Assembly: GCA_012274445.1 (NCBI GenBank)
Contig: JAAROD010000090.1
Location: forward strand, 1-64,000
Length of the DNA: 64,000 nt
Origin: Sclerotiophoma versabilis
Taxonomy: Eukaryota; Ascomycota; Dothideomycetes; Pleosporales; Didymellaceae
Direction: 5' to 3'
Position numbers and translations under genes: made by a program. The notes under the pieces were generated by a model, which was not told the DNA's origin, searched no databases, and saw only the letters and a list, made by a program, of their open reading frames with translations. The first letter of the stretch is position 1. Each line of letters begins with the position of its first letter. This document shows positions 52,140 to 62,290 of the stretch, in pieces.

Positions 52140-52265
52140 TACTTTCTATTATCTTAGTATTATACTAGATAATTACTCTAACTCTTATAGACGTTTCTAT
52201 ACTAGCGCCTATTTCTAAGAACTAATATAAATAGTGCTTATAAGCTTTACTTAAAAGTATAACTT
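52140..52265 (-). repeat. Inverted fragment of direct repeat R
   Basis: The reverse complement of this segment matches the last third of repeat R (40,380-40,510), including the CTTATAAGC...ACTATTTATATTAGTTCTTAGAGATAAG region in RIP-altered form. It is squeezed between pogo element 1 and a pogo fragment, so it marks a junction in a nested repeat. Confidence 0.65.
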
Positions 52266-52757
52266 TAATATCTACTTTTATAGTTAAGTATTTAAGAAAG
52301 TCTTAAAGAGAGTATTAATAATTATATATAAGCTAGTATTAGTATAATAGAAGATTACTAAGCTTTAAGTAGTAAATAAAGCTACCTTATACTAGAAATT
52401 ATATAAAAGAAAGTAAATTAAAGTAGAAGAAACTCTTATAGTTAAAGAAGGCTAGTAGATAACTACTCTTAAGAAGTTTAGGGCGTATAGTTATAGTAAG
52501 AAGTAGAAGAAGATAGTATATACTAAAGAGGCTAAGTTCTTTTAATAATACTATAGAAAGTATAAAGAGACTAGGTATAATATATAAATATATAAAAATA
52601 AAGTAGAAGAGGTCTATAAGTAATATTAGATATTATTCTACTCTATATAGTAGTAGAGTAGGTTATTATAGGCTATAATAAAGTAGGTTTAAATATAGTC
52701 TTAGTAAAAGTATATAGCTTACCTATATATACAGCTTACCTATAAGGTATATTATTA
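52266..52757 (+). mobile_element. 3' fragment of a pogo-type element
   Basis: This segment is homologous in the same orientation to the right end of element 3 (about 54,575-55,050), including AAGGCTAGTAGATAACTACT and the terminal AGTCTTAGTAAAAGTATA. It has the right terminal repeat but no left part, so it is a truncated copy. It has the same RIP bias as its neighbours. Confidence 0.7.
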
Positions 52758-52866
52758 CTTATTATTATTATTATTATTATTAACTTTTTATCTATATAAA
52801 ATAAATACCTAATAAAAATTTTATATATTTAAACTTTCTTTAATTAGTTATAAAAGAGTATTTATA

Positions 52867-53190
52867 ATATACTCTATAAATAGGAAAGCTAATAGGTAAG
52901 TAAGCTAATAGGTAGGTAAGCTACTTTTACTAAGCCTCTACTAAAGTACTCTTTCTATACTAATATCTTAATAATAACCTATTATTAATATATTTTAGAA
53001 AGCTTAGGTATAGCTTCTACTTTAAGCTCTTAAATAAGATATAAATCTCTTTTAGTAATATACTATAGCTATCTATAAGGTACTTTAAAGTATATTAAGC
53101 TATTAATATACTAGATAACCTTTATAAGTTAATTCTATACCTAACTTATAAGGTTTAGATAATAATAAGAAAAGAATAATCATTAAGTAT
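52867..53190 (+). mobile_element. 5' fragment of a pogo-type element 2
   Basis: It begins with the terminal repeat seen in element 1 (CTCTATAAATAGGAAAGCTA, AGGTAGGTAAGCTACTTTTA) and continues as the reverse complement of 51,880-52,110. About 320 bp are present before element 3 starts, so it is truncated, probably by insertion of element 3. Confidence 0.7.
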
Positions 53191-53191
53191 A

Positions 53192-55066
53192 TTATACCTT
53201 ATAGGTAAGTAGTATATATAGGTAAGTAGTATACTTTTACTAAGACTATACTAAAATACTACTTCTCTACTAATACCTTAATAATAGCACTAGCTAGATA
53301 TATTAAAAGAAGCTTAGATATAGCTTATAGTTTAAGCTTTTAGAATTAACTCTAAGCTCTCTATAAAACGCGCTATAGCTATTTATTATATCTTTAAAAC
53401 TATACTATATTAATAATATACTAGATAATCTTTATATACTAATACTATAGCTAACTTATAGAACCTAACTAATACTAAGAAGTAGGTAATTATTAAGTAT
53501 ATACTTAAGCTAGTTATATAAGAATTTCTCTCTTAGCTTATAGCTATAGCTAATATAGCTAATTCTTTATATACTAAGTATAGTCTAGGCTATATTAGCC
53601 TAAACTAGCCTAGTATATTTATTAAGCGCTAACTAGAGCTTATAATAAAGTTTAATTAAAAGTATAACTATAAGAGAGCCCTCTATAAGAATTCTAAAGT
53701 AATCTAGAGCTAGTTTAGCCTAGTAGCTAATATTAAATCTAAGTATAGTATTTAAGATAATAATACCTATTACTTTAATAAAGCTAGCTTTATAATAGGT
53801 GTTATATTAATAGAGGTAGTTATTATAGGTTTAAAGTAATAAGAATAGCTAAAGGTAGTCTAGCTAAGTAATAGAAAGTAGATAATAGTTATATAAGGTG
53901 TTAATACTAGAAGTTAAGCTATTCTACTCTTTATTATCTTTAAGGTATACTACTACTTCTCTTTCTAGTATAAAGAAAAGGACCTGCTATAGAATTAGGA
54001 AATTAGAGTTTCTAATAATAGCTAAACTACTAATAAGCTTAGTTTAAACTAGCTAAAGTACTTTAATATATATATAAAGAAGTATACTATTAGTACCTAC
54101 TATCTACTAGTTATTAATAGCTATAAGAGCTATAACTTACTTAAATTCTAGTAATACTATAAGAATAATAAGATTATTACTACCTATATACCTTCTTACT
54201 TATTAAACCTTCTATAGCCTCTTAATATAGATTATTTTACCTCTTTAAGAAAGGTATATAGGTACTAAGCTAAAAACCTTATCTAGAACTAGATTAACTA
54301 TCTTATAAAGGTTAGGTTTCTACTATACTTTATAGTAGCCTTTAAGGCTTTATTTACCTCTAGTAATATCTAAAAAGAGTTTTAAGAGGCTAGACTAGTT
54401 CTATTTAACCTAGAATAGGTTATATTAACTCTTAATATAAAGCTGTGCACTCTATTACTATAACTTTCTATTAATAACGCACCCTAGTAGTTATAAACCT
54501 CTAGTAATACTTTAGAACTTAGGTTGTAATTAATACTTATAAAGATAAGAATTTAGAGGTATATAGATAGCTTACCTACCTTTATAGTTAAGGCGTTTAA
54601 GAAGGTCTTAAAGAGAGCAGTAATAATTATACATAAGCTAGTATTAGTATAATAGAAAATTACTAAGCTTTAAGTAATAAATAAGGCTACTTTATACTAG
54701 AAATTATATAAGAGAAAGTAAATTAAGGTAGAAAAAACTCTTATAGTTAGAAAAGGCTAGTAGATAACTACTCTTAAAGAGTTTAGAGTATATAGTAATA
54801 GTAAGAAGTAAAAGAAGAGAGTATACGCTAAAGGGGCTAAGTCCTCTTAATAATACTATAGATAGTATAGAATAACTAGGTATAATACGTAAATATATAA
54901 GAATAAAGTAAAAGAGGTTTTAAAGTAATATTCTAGGTTATTCTGCTTTATATAGTACTAAAATAGGTTATTATAGGCTATAATAGAGCTAGTCTTAGTA
55001 TAGTCTTAGTAAAAGTATACTACCTACCTATATATACTACTTATTTATTAGTAGGCTAGTAACTAA
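53192..55066 (+). mobile_element. Near full-length pogo-type element 3 with transposase pseudogene
   Basis: The left terminal repeat at 53,192 (TTATACCTTATAGGTAAGTA, then GTATACTTTTACTAAGACT) is matched inversely at about 55,005-55,066, giving 1.87 kb. The + strand carries a degenerate pogo transposase. It reads NTYYFNKASFIIGVI near 53,770 (family YNFDETGF), VIQGVN near 53,895, LLVINSY near 54,105 (family LL..D.H) and IITTYIPSYLLNLL...PLNIDYF near 54,175-54,235 (family QPLDVG.F). After the DDE domain come KVYRYQAKNLI and FKALFTSSNI. Nearly all stops are TAG or TAA at positions expected to be CAG, CAA or TGG, so RIP alone explains the inactivation. Its ends differ from element 1, so two pogo subfamilies are present. 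Confidence 0.8.
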
Positions 55067-55950
55067 GTTTAGAGTATAGAAAAGTATTTTAATAGTTTTT
55101 TTCTTTTATTAGTTAACACACAGAGTAGGTTATAAGTAAATTAGCCTAAATATACTATATATATATTCTCTTTTTAGCTTATATATAGAGTAATCTTAAT
55201 CTTCTATATAAAGTACTCTATTTATAACTTAACTATACCTATCTTTAGTTTTATAACTTATACTTTAATTATAGCCTATAAGGCTTATAGAGAAATAAAC
55301 TAAGAGATAACTAGGTTAACTATTATTAAGAAGTATATAATTAACTTAATATATATAAAAGTAATTAAGAGAGGCTTTAATTCTGCTATAAGGCCTATAA
55401 GGCTAGAGAATAAGTATATTAAAGATATACTTTAATCTAGAAGGCCTTATAAACATTAATAAGCCTTTAAGAAGGTTATAAATCTTTTAAGAAGAGATTT
55501 TTTAGTAGATAGAAACCCTATACTAATATTACTAGTAAACTTAGTTAAGATAGTTTAGATATCTTAGCCTCTATAGTATAGAGATTACTTAGAAAAGCTT
55601 AATACAAGAAGATAAAGCTAATAAGAAAACCCAGGTTAATAAAATAGATAAGAAAGAAGAGGCTAGCCTAGTGTCTTAATTCTAAAAACTAGACTCTTTA
55701 GTAATAACAAGTTAGAATTTAGGTATTCTATAAAGATTAGTTGTTACGCAAATCTAATTGTTGCGCGCATAGGTACGATGCTAGTATAAGGTAGAATTAA
55801 TAGAGTAATTAACTAACAGGTAAAAAGACTTCTTAAGCAGGTTTAGATTCTATTAAACTCTATAGGATAAACGACAATTTTAGATAGCTACAGCTCCTAA
55901 GAAGCCAGCCTATGTAGTAACTACTATACTATAAAAAGCTTACTTAAGCC
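55067..55950. repeat. RIP-mutated DNA before the second gene island
   Basis: AT-rich sequence with RIP bias that fades toward 55,990. No gene is visible. A few CA/TG-containing words appear from about 55,600 on (for example AGAAAACCCAGG and ACGCAAATCTAATTG), showing a gradual edge. Confidence 0.6.
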
Positions 55951-55954
55951 AGAA

Positions 55955-56000
55955 TAGCTCAGTTGTAATAACAACTTATTGTTTTAGCAGGGATTTAAAC
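55955..56000 (+). other. tRNA-like A-box/B-box remnant
   Basis: TAGCTCAGTTGT at 55,955-55,966 matches 11 of 12 positions of the RNA polymerase III A box (D arm of tRNA). GGGATTTAAAC at 55,990-56,000 resembles a T-arm B box in which TG has become TA. The spacing is about 35 nt, shorter than the roughly 44 nt of a normal tRNA, and no full cloverleaf closes, so this is not a functional tRNA. A degraded tRNA or tRNA-derived SINE head is possible. Confidence 0.3.
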
Positions 56001-56680
56001 AGGTGATGTGAACAGACGGCATTGAATTGTGGGGTGCGCACAGGCCAAGACCAAAAAAACGAGCTTCTTTGCAGTACATGAACATTCATAACTCCACAAG
56101 TTGCTGGTTCTCCGATCCGTCGATTTTATACTCTGTGCTTGGATTGTTACTTAGAAGTCTTTTCTGTACTTCAATAGTTAACACTAAGTCTGGGTTCGGC
56201 AATGTCGGCAGCTCCAGCCACGCCGGAGCAACTTGGCAGCATTGGCTATCGCCACAGACGACATGCCCAGCCCTAATTGTCTTCTTTGGCTGACTGCAAT
56301 CAATGAGATGCTGTGATAAGTGTATCTAATGGTATAAACACTTGGTACTCAGTTCCGATATCCGAGCGACACCCTTGACAGGCGGGCAAGCTGGACGGCA
56401 TTGCGCCTCCGTGTGCGTTGCTGAAGGCTTGGCAATGCTCCTCAATTCATCTTGCGGGCATGTGAGGCACGACTGATTGAAGAGCAAGCAATGACTCACG
56501 CTAATATTTACGCCTACACTCACTATTGTTCACATCACGTCCTACACAGGCCACGTAAGGCCATGCTCACAAGCAGTGGCGCCAAGAAAATCCCCACTGA
56601 TGACAGCGGCGCCAATGCAATACCACAAGACAACGCCGTGGGATTATGCTGTCTGGACCAAAGTGATTAGCATCTGTTTG
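56001..56680. other. Gene-free interval upstream of the permease
   Basis: GC-balanced, free of RIP. Frames on both strands (for example 56,027-56,293 and 56,452-56,670) have no signal peptide, motif, splice context or homology that I recognise and are not called. The interval is probably the 5' regulatory region of the permease gene. Confidence 0.5.
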
Positions 56681-56686
56681 TCCATC

Positions 56687-56693
56687 TTATAAG
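56687..56693 (+). promoter_or_regulatory. TATA-like element of the permease gene
   Basis: TTATAAG lies about 83 bp upstream of the ATG, followed by a CT-rich leader (CTTGCTTCTGGCCGTTTCC, then CTTTTTTACC). The spacing and leader fit a fungal core promoter. Confidence 0.45.
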
Positions 56694-56775
56694 AGCCTTG
56701 CTTCTGGCCGTTTCCGCTCACCATTCATCGACCTTTTTTACCACGCACAGACTCAGTCTTGGACCTCAAAACGTC

Positions 56776-58513
56776 ATGGCTCAGCAAGTGCAGCATACCA
56801 GTGAATACTTCCGTAGTGCGGACCGTTCTCCACACGGCCCTGAAAAGGAACCAGCTCTATCTGATGAAAACGCCTTGAGCGCGCCAGCATATCTTGACGC
56901 CTCCGATAACCAAAATGGGGAGTTGCACGACCCGTATGGTGGTAAGAAGCTAGGCATGATTCGGGTAACTGGCACTAGCCTCTTCCAACAGGATGGAGCT
57001 CACAAATGACAGACAGCCTTGATCTTCTTCACCAATCAAGTTGGAATTGGCATTCTCAGTCTTCCTGCGATGTTGCATACAATCGGATTGATCCCAGGAA
57101 TTATCACCAGTAAGTCGAAGACTTTTGCAAGCTACCCGTACCACTAATATCTGACCGCTGCAGTCATTGCTATGGGCGTCTTGGCAACTTACACAGCGTA
57201 CATTCTAATTCAGTTCTACCGTCGATACCCAACAATCAGAGATGTTGTTGATGTTGGCAGAATAATGGGAGGTAAGCCGCTGGAGATCATCGTTGGATTC
57301 GCGCATGTGTTGAATCTGTGCCTTATCTGCGCTTCTGCCAATGTTACCCTTTCGATCGCCCTCAACACCATCACTGAGCATGCAATCTGCACAGTGGGAT
57401 TTATTGGCATTCCAATGATCATGTGTTGGCTATTGTGCATGCCTCGTAGCCTGAATTTTGCTGGGTGGTTTGGTATCCCTGCGACGATTAGCATCTGTGA
57501 GTTTCTATCGCCTGTGGCATGGTAACATCCGGTCTGCTGACGACATCCAGTCACTGCAGTACTGATAGTGGTGATTGCTTTGGCTGTAAACGGCCCTGAC
57601 TATGAAGCTGTTGCCAACGGTGGTAGCGGCTACTGGGGCGAACCGATTAATGAGCCATTGCAAATGCGTCTTGGCCCAAACCCAGGTGCTACCATGAACC
57701 AGCAGTTTGAGTCAGTCTTGAACGTCGCTTTTGCATATGCTGGTAATCAGGCTTTTATTACTGTCATGTGCGAGATGCGCAATCCGTAAGTGAACTGGAC
57801 GTTTAGACCATGCGGGAGCTAACAGTACGGCTACAGAAGCAAGGACTACACACCAGCCATCATCTGGCTCAACGCAATTGGTGTACCAATGTATGTTATT
57901 ACTGCATGCGTGCTCTACCACCTTGCCGGTCAGTATGTCGTATCTCCGGCTCTCGGATCGGCGCCTGGTGTTGCCAGCAAGGTCGCATACGGTATTCTGT
58001 TCCCAACCCTGCTCGGCTCAGGGCTCGTGTTCGGTCACACAGGGATCAAATACATGTACAACGTAGTCATGGACAAGGTTATCAAGAGCAGATACCGATT
58101 GACCGACAACACTCCTCTGACTTGGGGCGTTTGGCTAGGCCTTGGTACCCTCTTCTGGCTTGTCGCATTCGTTCTGGCGAATGCAATTCCAGCTTTCGGC
58201 TCTATCCTGGGCATCTCCTCGGCACTGTTCGTTACGTGGTTCACTTTTGGCATGGCCAACGCGCAATGGATCTTCCTCAACTGGGGTCAGCAGTTTATCA
58301 ATTGGAAGAAGACATCACTCGCCCTGTTCAACTGGTTCATGATTCTAGGTGAGCATTTCTCTGCAGATGCGCTACTTGCCCTGATTTATTGTAGTCTCCG
58401 CATTCCTTACGGTGTTCGGTCTGTACACCTCTATCTCAGACTTGAGTGCCAGGGTCCAGGACCCCAACGACCCCTTGAATGTGTTCACTTGCGCAAACAA
58501 CGCGCTTTTTTAG
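56776..58513 (+). CDS. Amino-acid permease of the AAAP (Mtr/AVT-like) family, possible nonsense allele
   Basis: Predicted exons are 56,776-57,109, 57,164-57,496, 57,551-57,785, 57,837-58,348 and 58,395-58,513, with introns of 46-54 bp and GT...AG ends. They join in frame to 510 residues, a normal length. A hydrophilic N-terminus of about 75 residues is followed by about ten membrane segments, starting with TALIFFTNQVGIGILSLPAM, the conserved first helix of the family. VLATYTAYIL, NVTLSIALNTI and NVAFAYAGNQAFITVMCEMR also match fungal neutral amino-acid/proton symporters of the plasma membrane. In-frame TGA at codon 78 (57,007-57,009) precedes the first helix. Either the gene is broken, or a 48-nt intron (56,965-57,012, GTAACT...GACAG) removes the stop in frame, giving 494 residues. 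The acceptor of the second intron is ambiguous (57,550 or 57,559, both in frame). It is convergent with the P450. Confidence 0.85.
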
Positions 58514-59084
58514 CAAGAATTTGAGTCACAGTCCCAGCGTGCTCAAGGTGGAATCGTAAGTTTCGGTGGTCAGATCTCTGCTTGGACCTTCTTAAGTATG
58601 TCCAGTAGAAGATTTGAAAGCCTGCCTAATACTTCATGGATTATGTTATTTATTATAACAAGTAGGCTAAGTGTGAGGGCTCTACTGGAATACGACACAG
58701 ACAGTTCTCATGGGATCTGCTCCGGACGCATGTCCTAGGTGCAGGTAAGGTTCGCTATATAGGTGCACTGCGTGTAACCTAAGATATCGCATAAGTAAAA
58801 TTACTTAACGCGTGTTAGCTAGCGACGAGGTTTTGAATAATTGTGGTGATTGTAGGTACACAAGACGCGTGCCTGAGTAGAGGGAGCAGACCTTTCCAAG
58901 AGCACAACTAGGAACCCCGTCTGTCCTATTAGTGCTCCGGAGGATCAGCAATTCTGGAGCACTGTGTAACACTTAATGTTAGCAGGGTATCTGTAAGGGA
59001 AAGCGCTGGCTCCAAGGATGTGTCTTGAGGTTGCTGCATTCAAGTCCTTTCACCACGTCTTGGCAATTCCTGCTTTTTGAACAG
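58514..59084. other. Gene-free interval between the convergent genes
   Basis: No supported gene. The sequence is GC-balanced except for an AT-rich patch near 58,625-58,665. It should contain the permease 3' untranslated region; no canonical AATAAA was seen there. Confidence 0.45.
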
Positions 59085-59224
59085 TCAGCGCAACCCTGGC
59101 TTACAAACTATGCCGCTCTGCTTATGGGCAGGCAGTGTCAGACCCAATCAGCAAGGGGCATATTTTGGGGAATAGAATCAAGGTTACCCGTACGGTGGAG
59201 GAGGATGTCGAGTATCATGAATAA
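59085..59224 (+). pseudogene. Possible terminal exon of an eroded gene
   Basis: After an acceptor-like TTTTTGAACAG (ending 59,084) a + strand frame reads SATLAYKLCRSAYGQ...GHILGNRIKVTRTV, then ends VEYHE and TAA at 59,222-59,224, overlapping an AATAAA-like signal (GAATAAAAG). The composition is very protein-like and the acidic end resembles C-termini of fungal membrane proteins. No upstream exon or family was found. It may be a relic exon or a chance frame; the convergent P450 ends 113 bp further on. Confidence 0.3.
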
Positions 59225-59336
59225 AAGACGATCTGCAAACAGTGCAGTAGGCAAGTTACGAAACAAGCAGCTCTCCAGATTGTAGTCAGTCGGTTAGAAT
59301 AATGAGCTATGGCTAGTGGCCGAACTGTTGCACCTC

Positions 59337-61160
59337 TCAGCCCCGGCGTTCCCATCTCAGCCTCACCCGGTCAGGATCCCTCATCTTCAGCAAAAGCTGA
59401 TTATCGCAATCGTTTACCACGCATTGAGCTCTGTCATGAGCCTGTGCCTCACTCTCGCCTTTTTTGCGCACTACGCTTAGTCGAAAATCCTTCATTAAAC
59501 AGCCTACCACAGCTACAAACTCGACTTCAGAGAATTTGCGGCCGGGACAGTTCTGGTGTCCCTCCGACCAAGGAAAATACGTGCCTCGGGCCGGCTTGTT
59601 AAGAGACTCGCTCTTTTCACCAGCTTCTTCACTTCGATGCGTGATCCATCGATAAGGGTTCCATTTCGAGGGATTAGACCAGTACTGAGGATGCATGTGC
59701 ATAGCAAGTAAACTTGGGAGAATGTAAACATTTGCGGGAACGATGACGGAGCGTTCGCCAACATCGAGGTGTTGAGGAGTGGAGGGTGTGTGCTTGGGCA
59801 GCGACAACGCAGGCGGGAACATGCGCAGAGTTTCGTACTGAAGAATAATGTCAGTGAGTTTGCTCGTAGCAGTGATGTGATGGTAACAGAAATAACGATT
59901 TCGATGACAGTTTATCGGAGTAAGAACACCCACTCACCAGTACAGCTCTGCACCGCACCAACTGTGGAAATATATGCTCATAGTTCCAGTCATTTTCGGT
60001 GAGTACGACGTTTTCAAGCTCTTCTGCAAGCCAATCTTGTACTTTGTGGTCCATGGCAAGCAGGTACAAGGCGAACGCTAAAGTATTTGCCGTCGTATCG
60101 TGTCCGGCGAAGTTGATGATGAACATGTTACCGATCACTTCTTCAGCAGATAACCCCCAAGACCTTTTAGAGAAGGTCGCACCAGGGTCGCTTGTGATCA
60201 ACGCTCTGACGAAAGAGGTCATGAGTGAGCCCGACCCTGGCTCGTCTCGCTTTACCGAAGCCGCCTCCCTTTCTAGCATTCGTTCCATGTGATTCCTGAA
60301 TTCAATTGCCGCGTTCCCAATCTTGTTTAGTGATTTTGGAAAGATAGGCAGTGAGAGAAGCTGAGGTGGTAGCAGCATGAGAAGAATTATGTTATCCAGG
60401 ACGATGGACAGAGTCTCACGGTACGAGGTCTTGCCTCCGTCCACTTGACCATCACGCTCCGACTGGAAGTCGAAAGATTTGCCAAAGCCTGTTGTGGCTA
60501 ACACGTTCAGTGAGACCATGCGTGTGTCTTTCGCAACGCTGCGAATGCTGCTATTAGTGGCACCGGTATCTGTCCACGAGGCAATCATCTGTTTCGCCTG
60601 TCTGGTAGATTCGTTCCATACGAACTTCATGATACTTTCGTTGAATGGTGCAGCGATGACTTTCCTATGCCGAGGCCACTCTTGAAGATTTGCGGTCGAA
60701 ATACATGGCCCATAGATCTCAAGAAGTTCTGCATTAGCTGTTAGATGTGCCAGTTATATCGAGTTTACTTCTACTCACTATAGTTCTCAGATGGCCGAAT
60801 AAAGTCTTGCTTGCGTACGAACATGTTGTTTATAACCTCAGGATCACCTACCTGCACCCAGATGCTCCGAGGACTCACTATTGCCCATATGGGTCCATAA
60901 CGAAGGTGGGACTCCGCCTTATCGTGCCAGAACCATCCTCTGCGTAAATATCGCACGAAACTTGGCAACGGTCGCACCGTAAGCCTGTCCAGAGATTTGA
61001 AGATGTAGGGCTCCAACACCTGGATCAGGATGTTGAGAGGATCAATAGGTACTCGTACAAGTGGGACTCCCATAGACAAAGCACGTCTGTAGTTTATTTG
61101 AAGGGTGATAAAGCTCCATGATGCATAAAACGCTGCGCAAGCAATGAAGTACTCCCACAT
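59337..61160 (-). CDS. Cytochrome P450 monooxygenase
   Basis: Three exons on the minus strand, 61,160-60,779, 60,728-59,938 and 59,837-59,337, join in frame to 557 residues, within the usual fungal P450 range. The introns are 50 bp (GTGAGT...TGCAG) and 100 bp (GTGAGT...CTGAC...TTCAG). Residues 5-21 form an N-terminal membrane anchor, so the enzyme should sit on the ER. Motifs: WPRHRKV in the C helix, AGHDTT (335-340) for oxygen activation in the I helix, ETLR (393-396, ExxR), WNPYRW (450-455, PERF region) and the haem loop WSEGHQNCPG with the thiolate Cys488. Trp and Gln replace the common Phe and Arg of the haem motif, a pattern I recall from other fungal P450s (FPWSxGPQNCPG). It uses NADPH-P450 reductase; the substrate is unknown. 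The first intron has an alternative in-frame acceptor 9 nt upstream. It appears intact and free of RIP. Confidence 0.93.
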
Positions 61161-61690
61161 GTTGGGGTTGGTGTTGAAGGTTGACTGTGGGTAATACCGT
61201 GAGATAGAGGCGTTGCTTATGCAGGATCACTTTAGATGAAACGCGCTAGACTCCATGGGTCAATGAATGCATGCTGACTGTGCCCCCTGCCTGCGGGCAC
61301 CCTATAAGCGGCCCTGCGCGTACCCTATACCCACATCGTGCAGCACTACTGCAAGGTGCGTTACAATGGCTTGCGCTCTGGTGATCCGGTGCATATTCCA
61401 TCTGCTGTCATTGCGCTTAAAAATCTATGATGTATTGTATCGCTCAGGTTGCTCGGGTTGCTCGCCGTGGCTTAGTTGAGGTTGATGATTGTGTTAAGAG
61501 CAGCTGCTCGTGTGCTGTGTAGATTGAACATGACCTTCACAGACCTTATATGTGCTGGTGTCACGCCCTGAGGTCGGGTTCACCGAAAGAGTAGTTTACA
61601 ACGCAAGGTACTGTTGAAGGTTTACTTTAAGCAAAGCTCGTAAGCACTATTCTATTGGCTCTTAGGGATGAGTTATCGCCTAGTGAAACA
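61161..61690. other. P450 upstream region and island edge
   Basis: Gene-free GC-balanced sequence that should contain the P450 promoter (minus strand). No clear TATA box was seen. Frames at 61,042-61,230 and 61,267-61,479 overlap or adjoin the P450 start without supporting features. From about 61,640 the sequence is a lightly mutated member of repeat R. Confidence 0.5.
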
Positions 61691-62290
61691 CCGGGACAAT
61701 AGAGGATAATAACTAGTATAGAGTAGACTATCTAGCTTAAAGGTTAAGTTAAGATTTAAAAAACAAACTTATTTAATAAGGTTAAACACAATGCTATAAG
61801 AGTAGTGTTTCTACTTACTATGTACTTGCTAAGAGATAATACCTATTAATAAGCAACTAGGTTTAGTTTCTAATAAAATATATATTATTACTTATTAATA
61901 AGTAAGAATATATAATACTTATTAGTAAATAATTTATATATTATATATAATAGGTAGGTTTACTAAACTAAGTATATAACTCTATATACTATAAGTAGCT
62001 ATAGTATAAGGTATAAGATAAATTAAGTAGTTATTTACTTATATAGTTAATACTTATACACGCTTTATATATTTCTATTTATATAATATAATAGTACTCT
62101 TATAATATATTATAACTAAGGTAAAGCCTTAGTTCTTATAGAGCCTAGCCTATAATATTATACTTATTAATAAGTATAATATATAACTATATAAGAAGAA
62201 TTCTTTCTAACTCTACCTCTAGTTTTAGGTAAGAGCTCTAGTTAGCTACTAAATTACTATACTACTATATCTCTAAAGAATTATAATAGT
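61640..62290. repeat. Repeat R family member across the RIP boundary
   Basis: The sequence is homologous to 40,395-40,870, the end of repeat R copy 1 plus its spacer. Its first 60 bp keep CpA/TpG-rich words (TATTGGCTCTTAGGGATGAG, AGTGAAACACCGGGAC) that are TA-rich in the other copies; further right it is fully mutated. This end therefore shows the least altered form of the repeat. Confidence 0.75.

Noticed and set aside
57810..58352. 180-codon + frame and the overlapping frames within the permease
   Set aside because: They are alternative frames over exons 5 and 6 of the permease, whose membrane segments and splice sites fix the true frame.
59309..60685. Several + strand frames over the P450 region
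   Set aside because: All are antisense to the P450 exons, which have complete family motifs on the minus strand.
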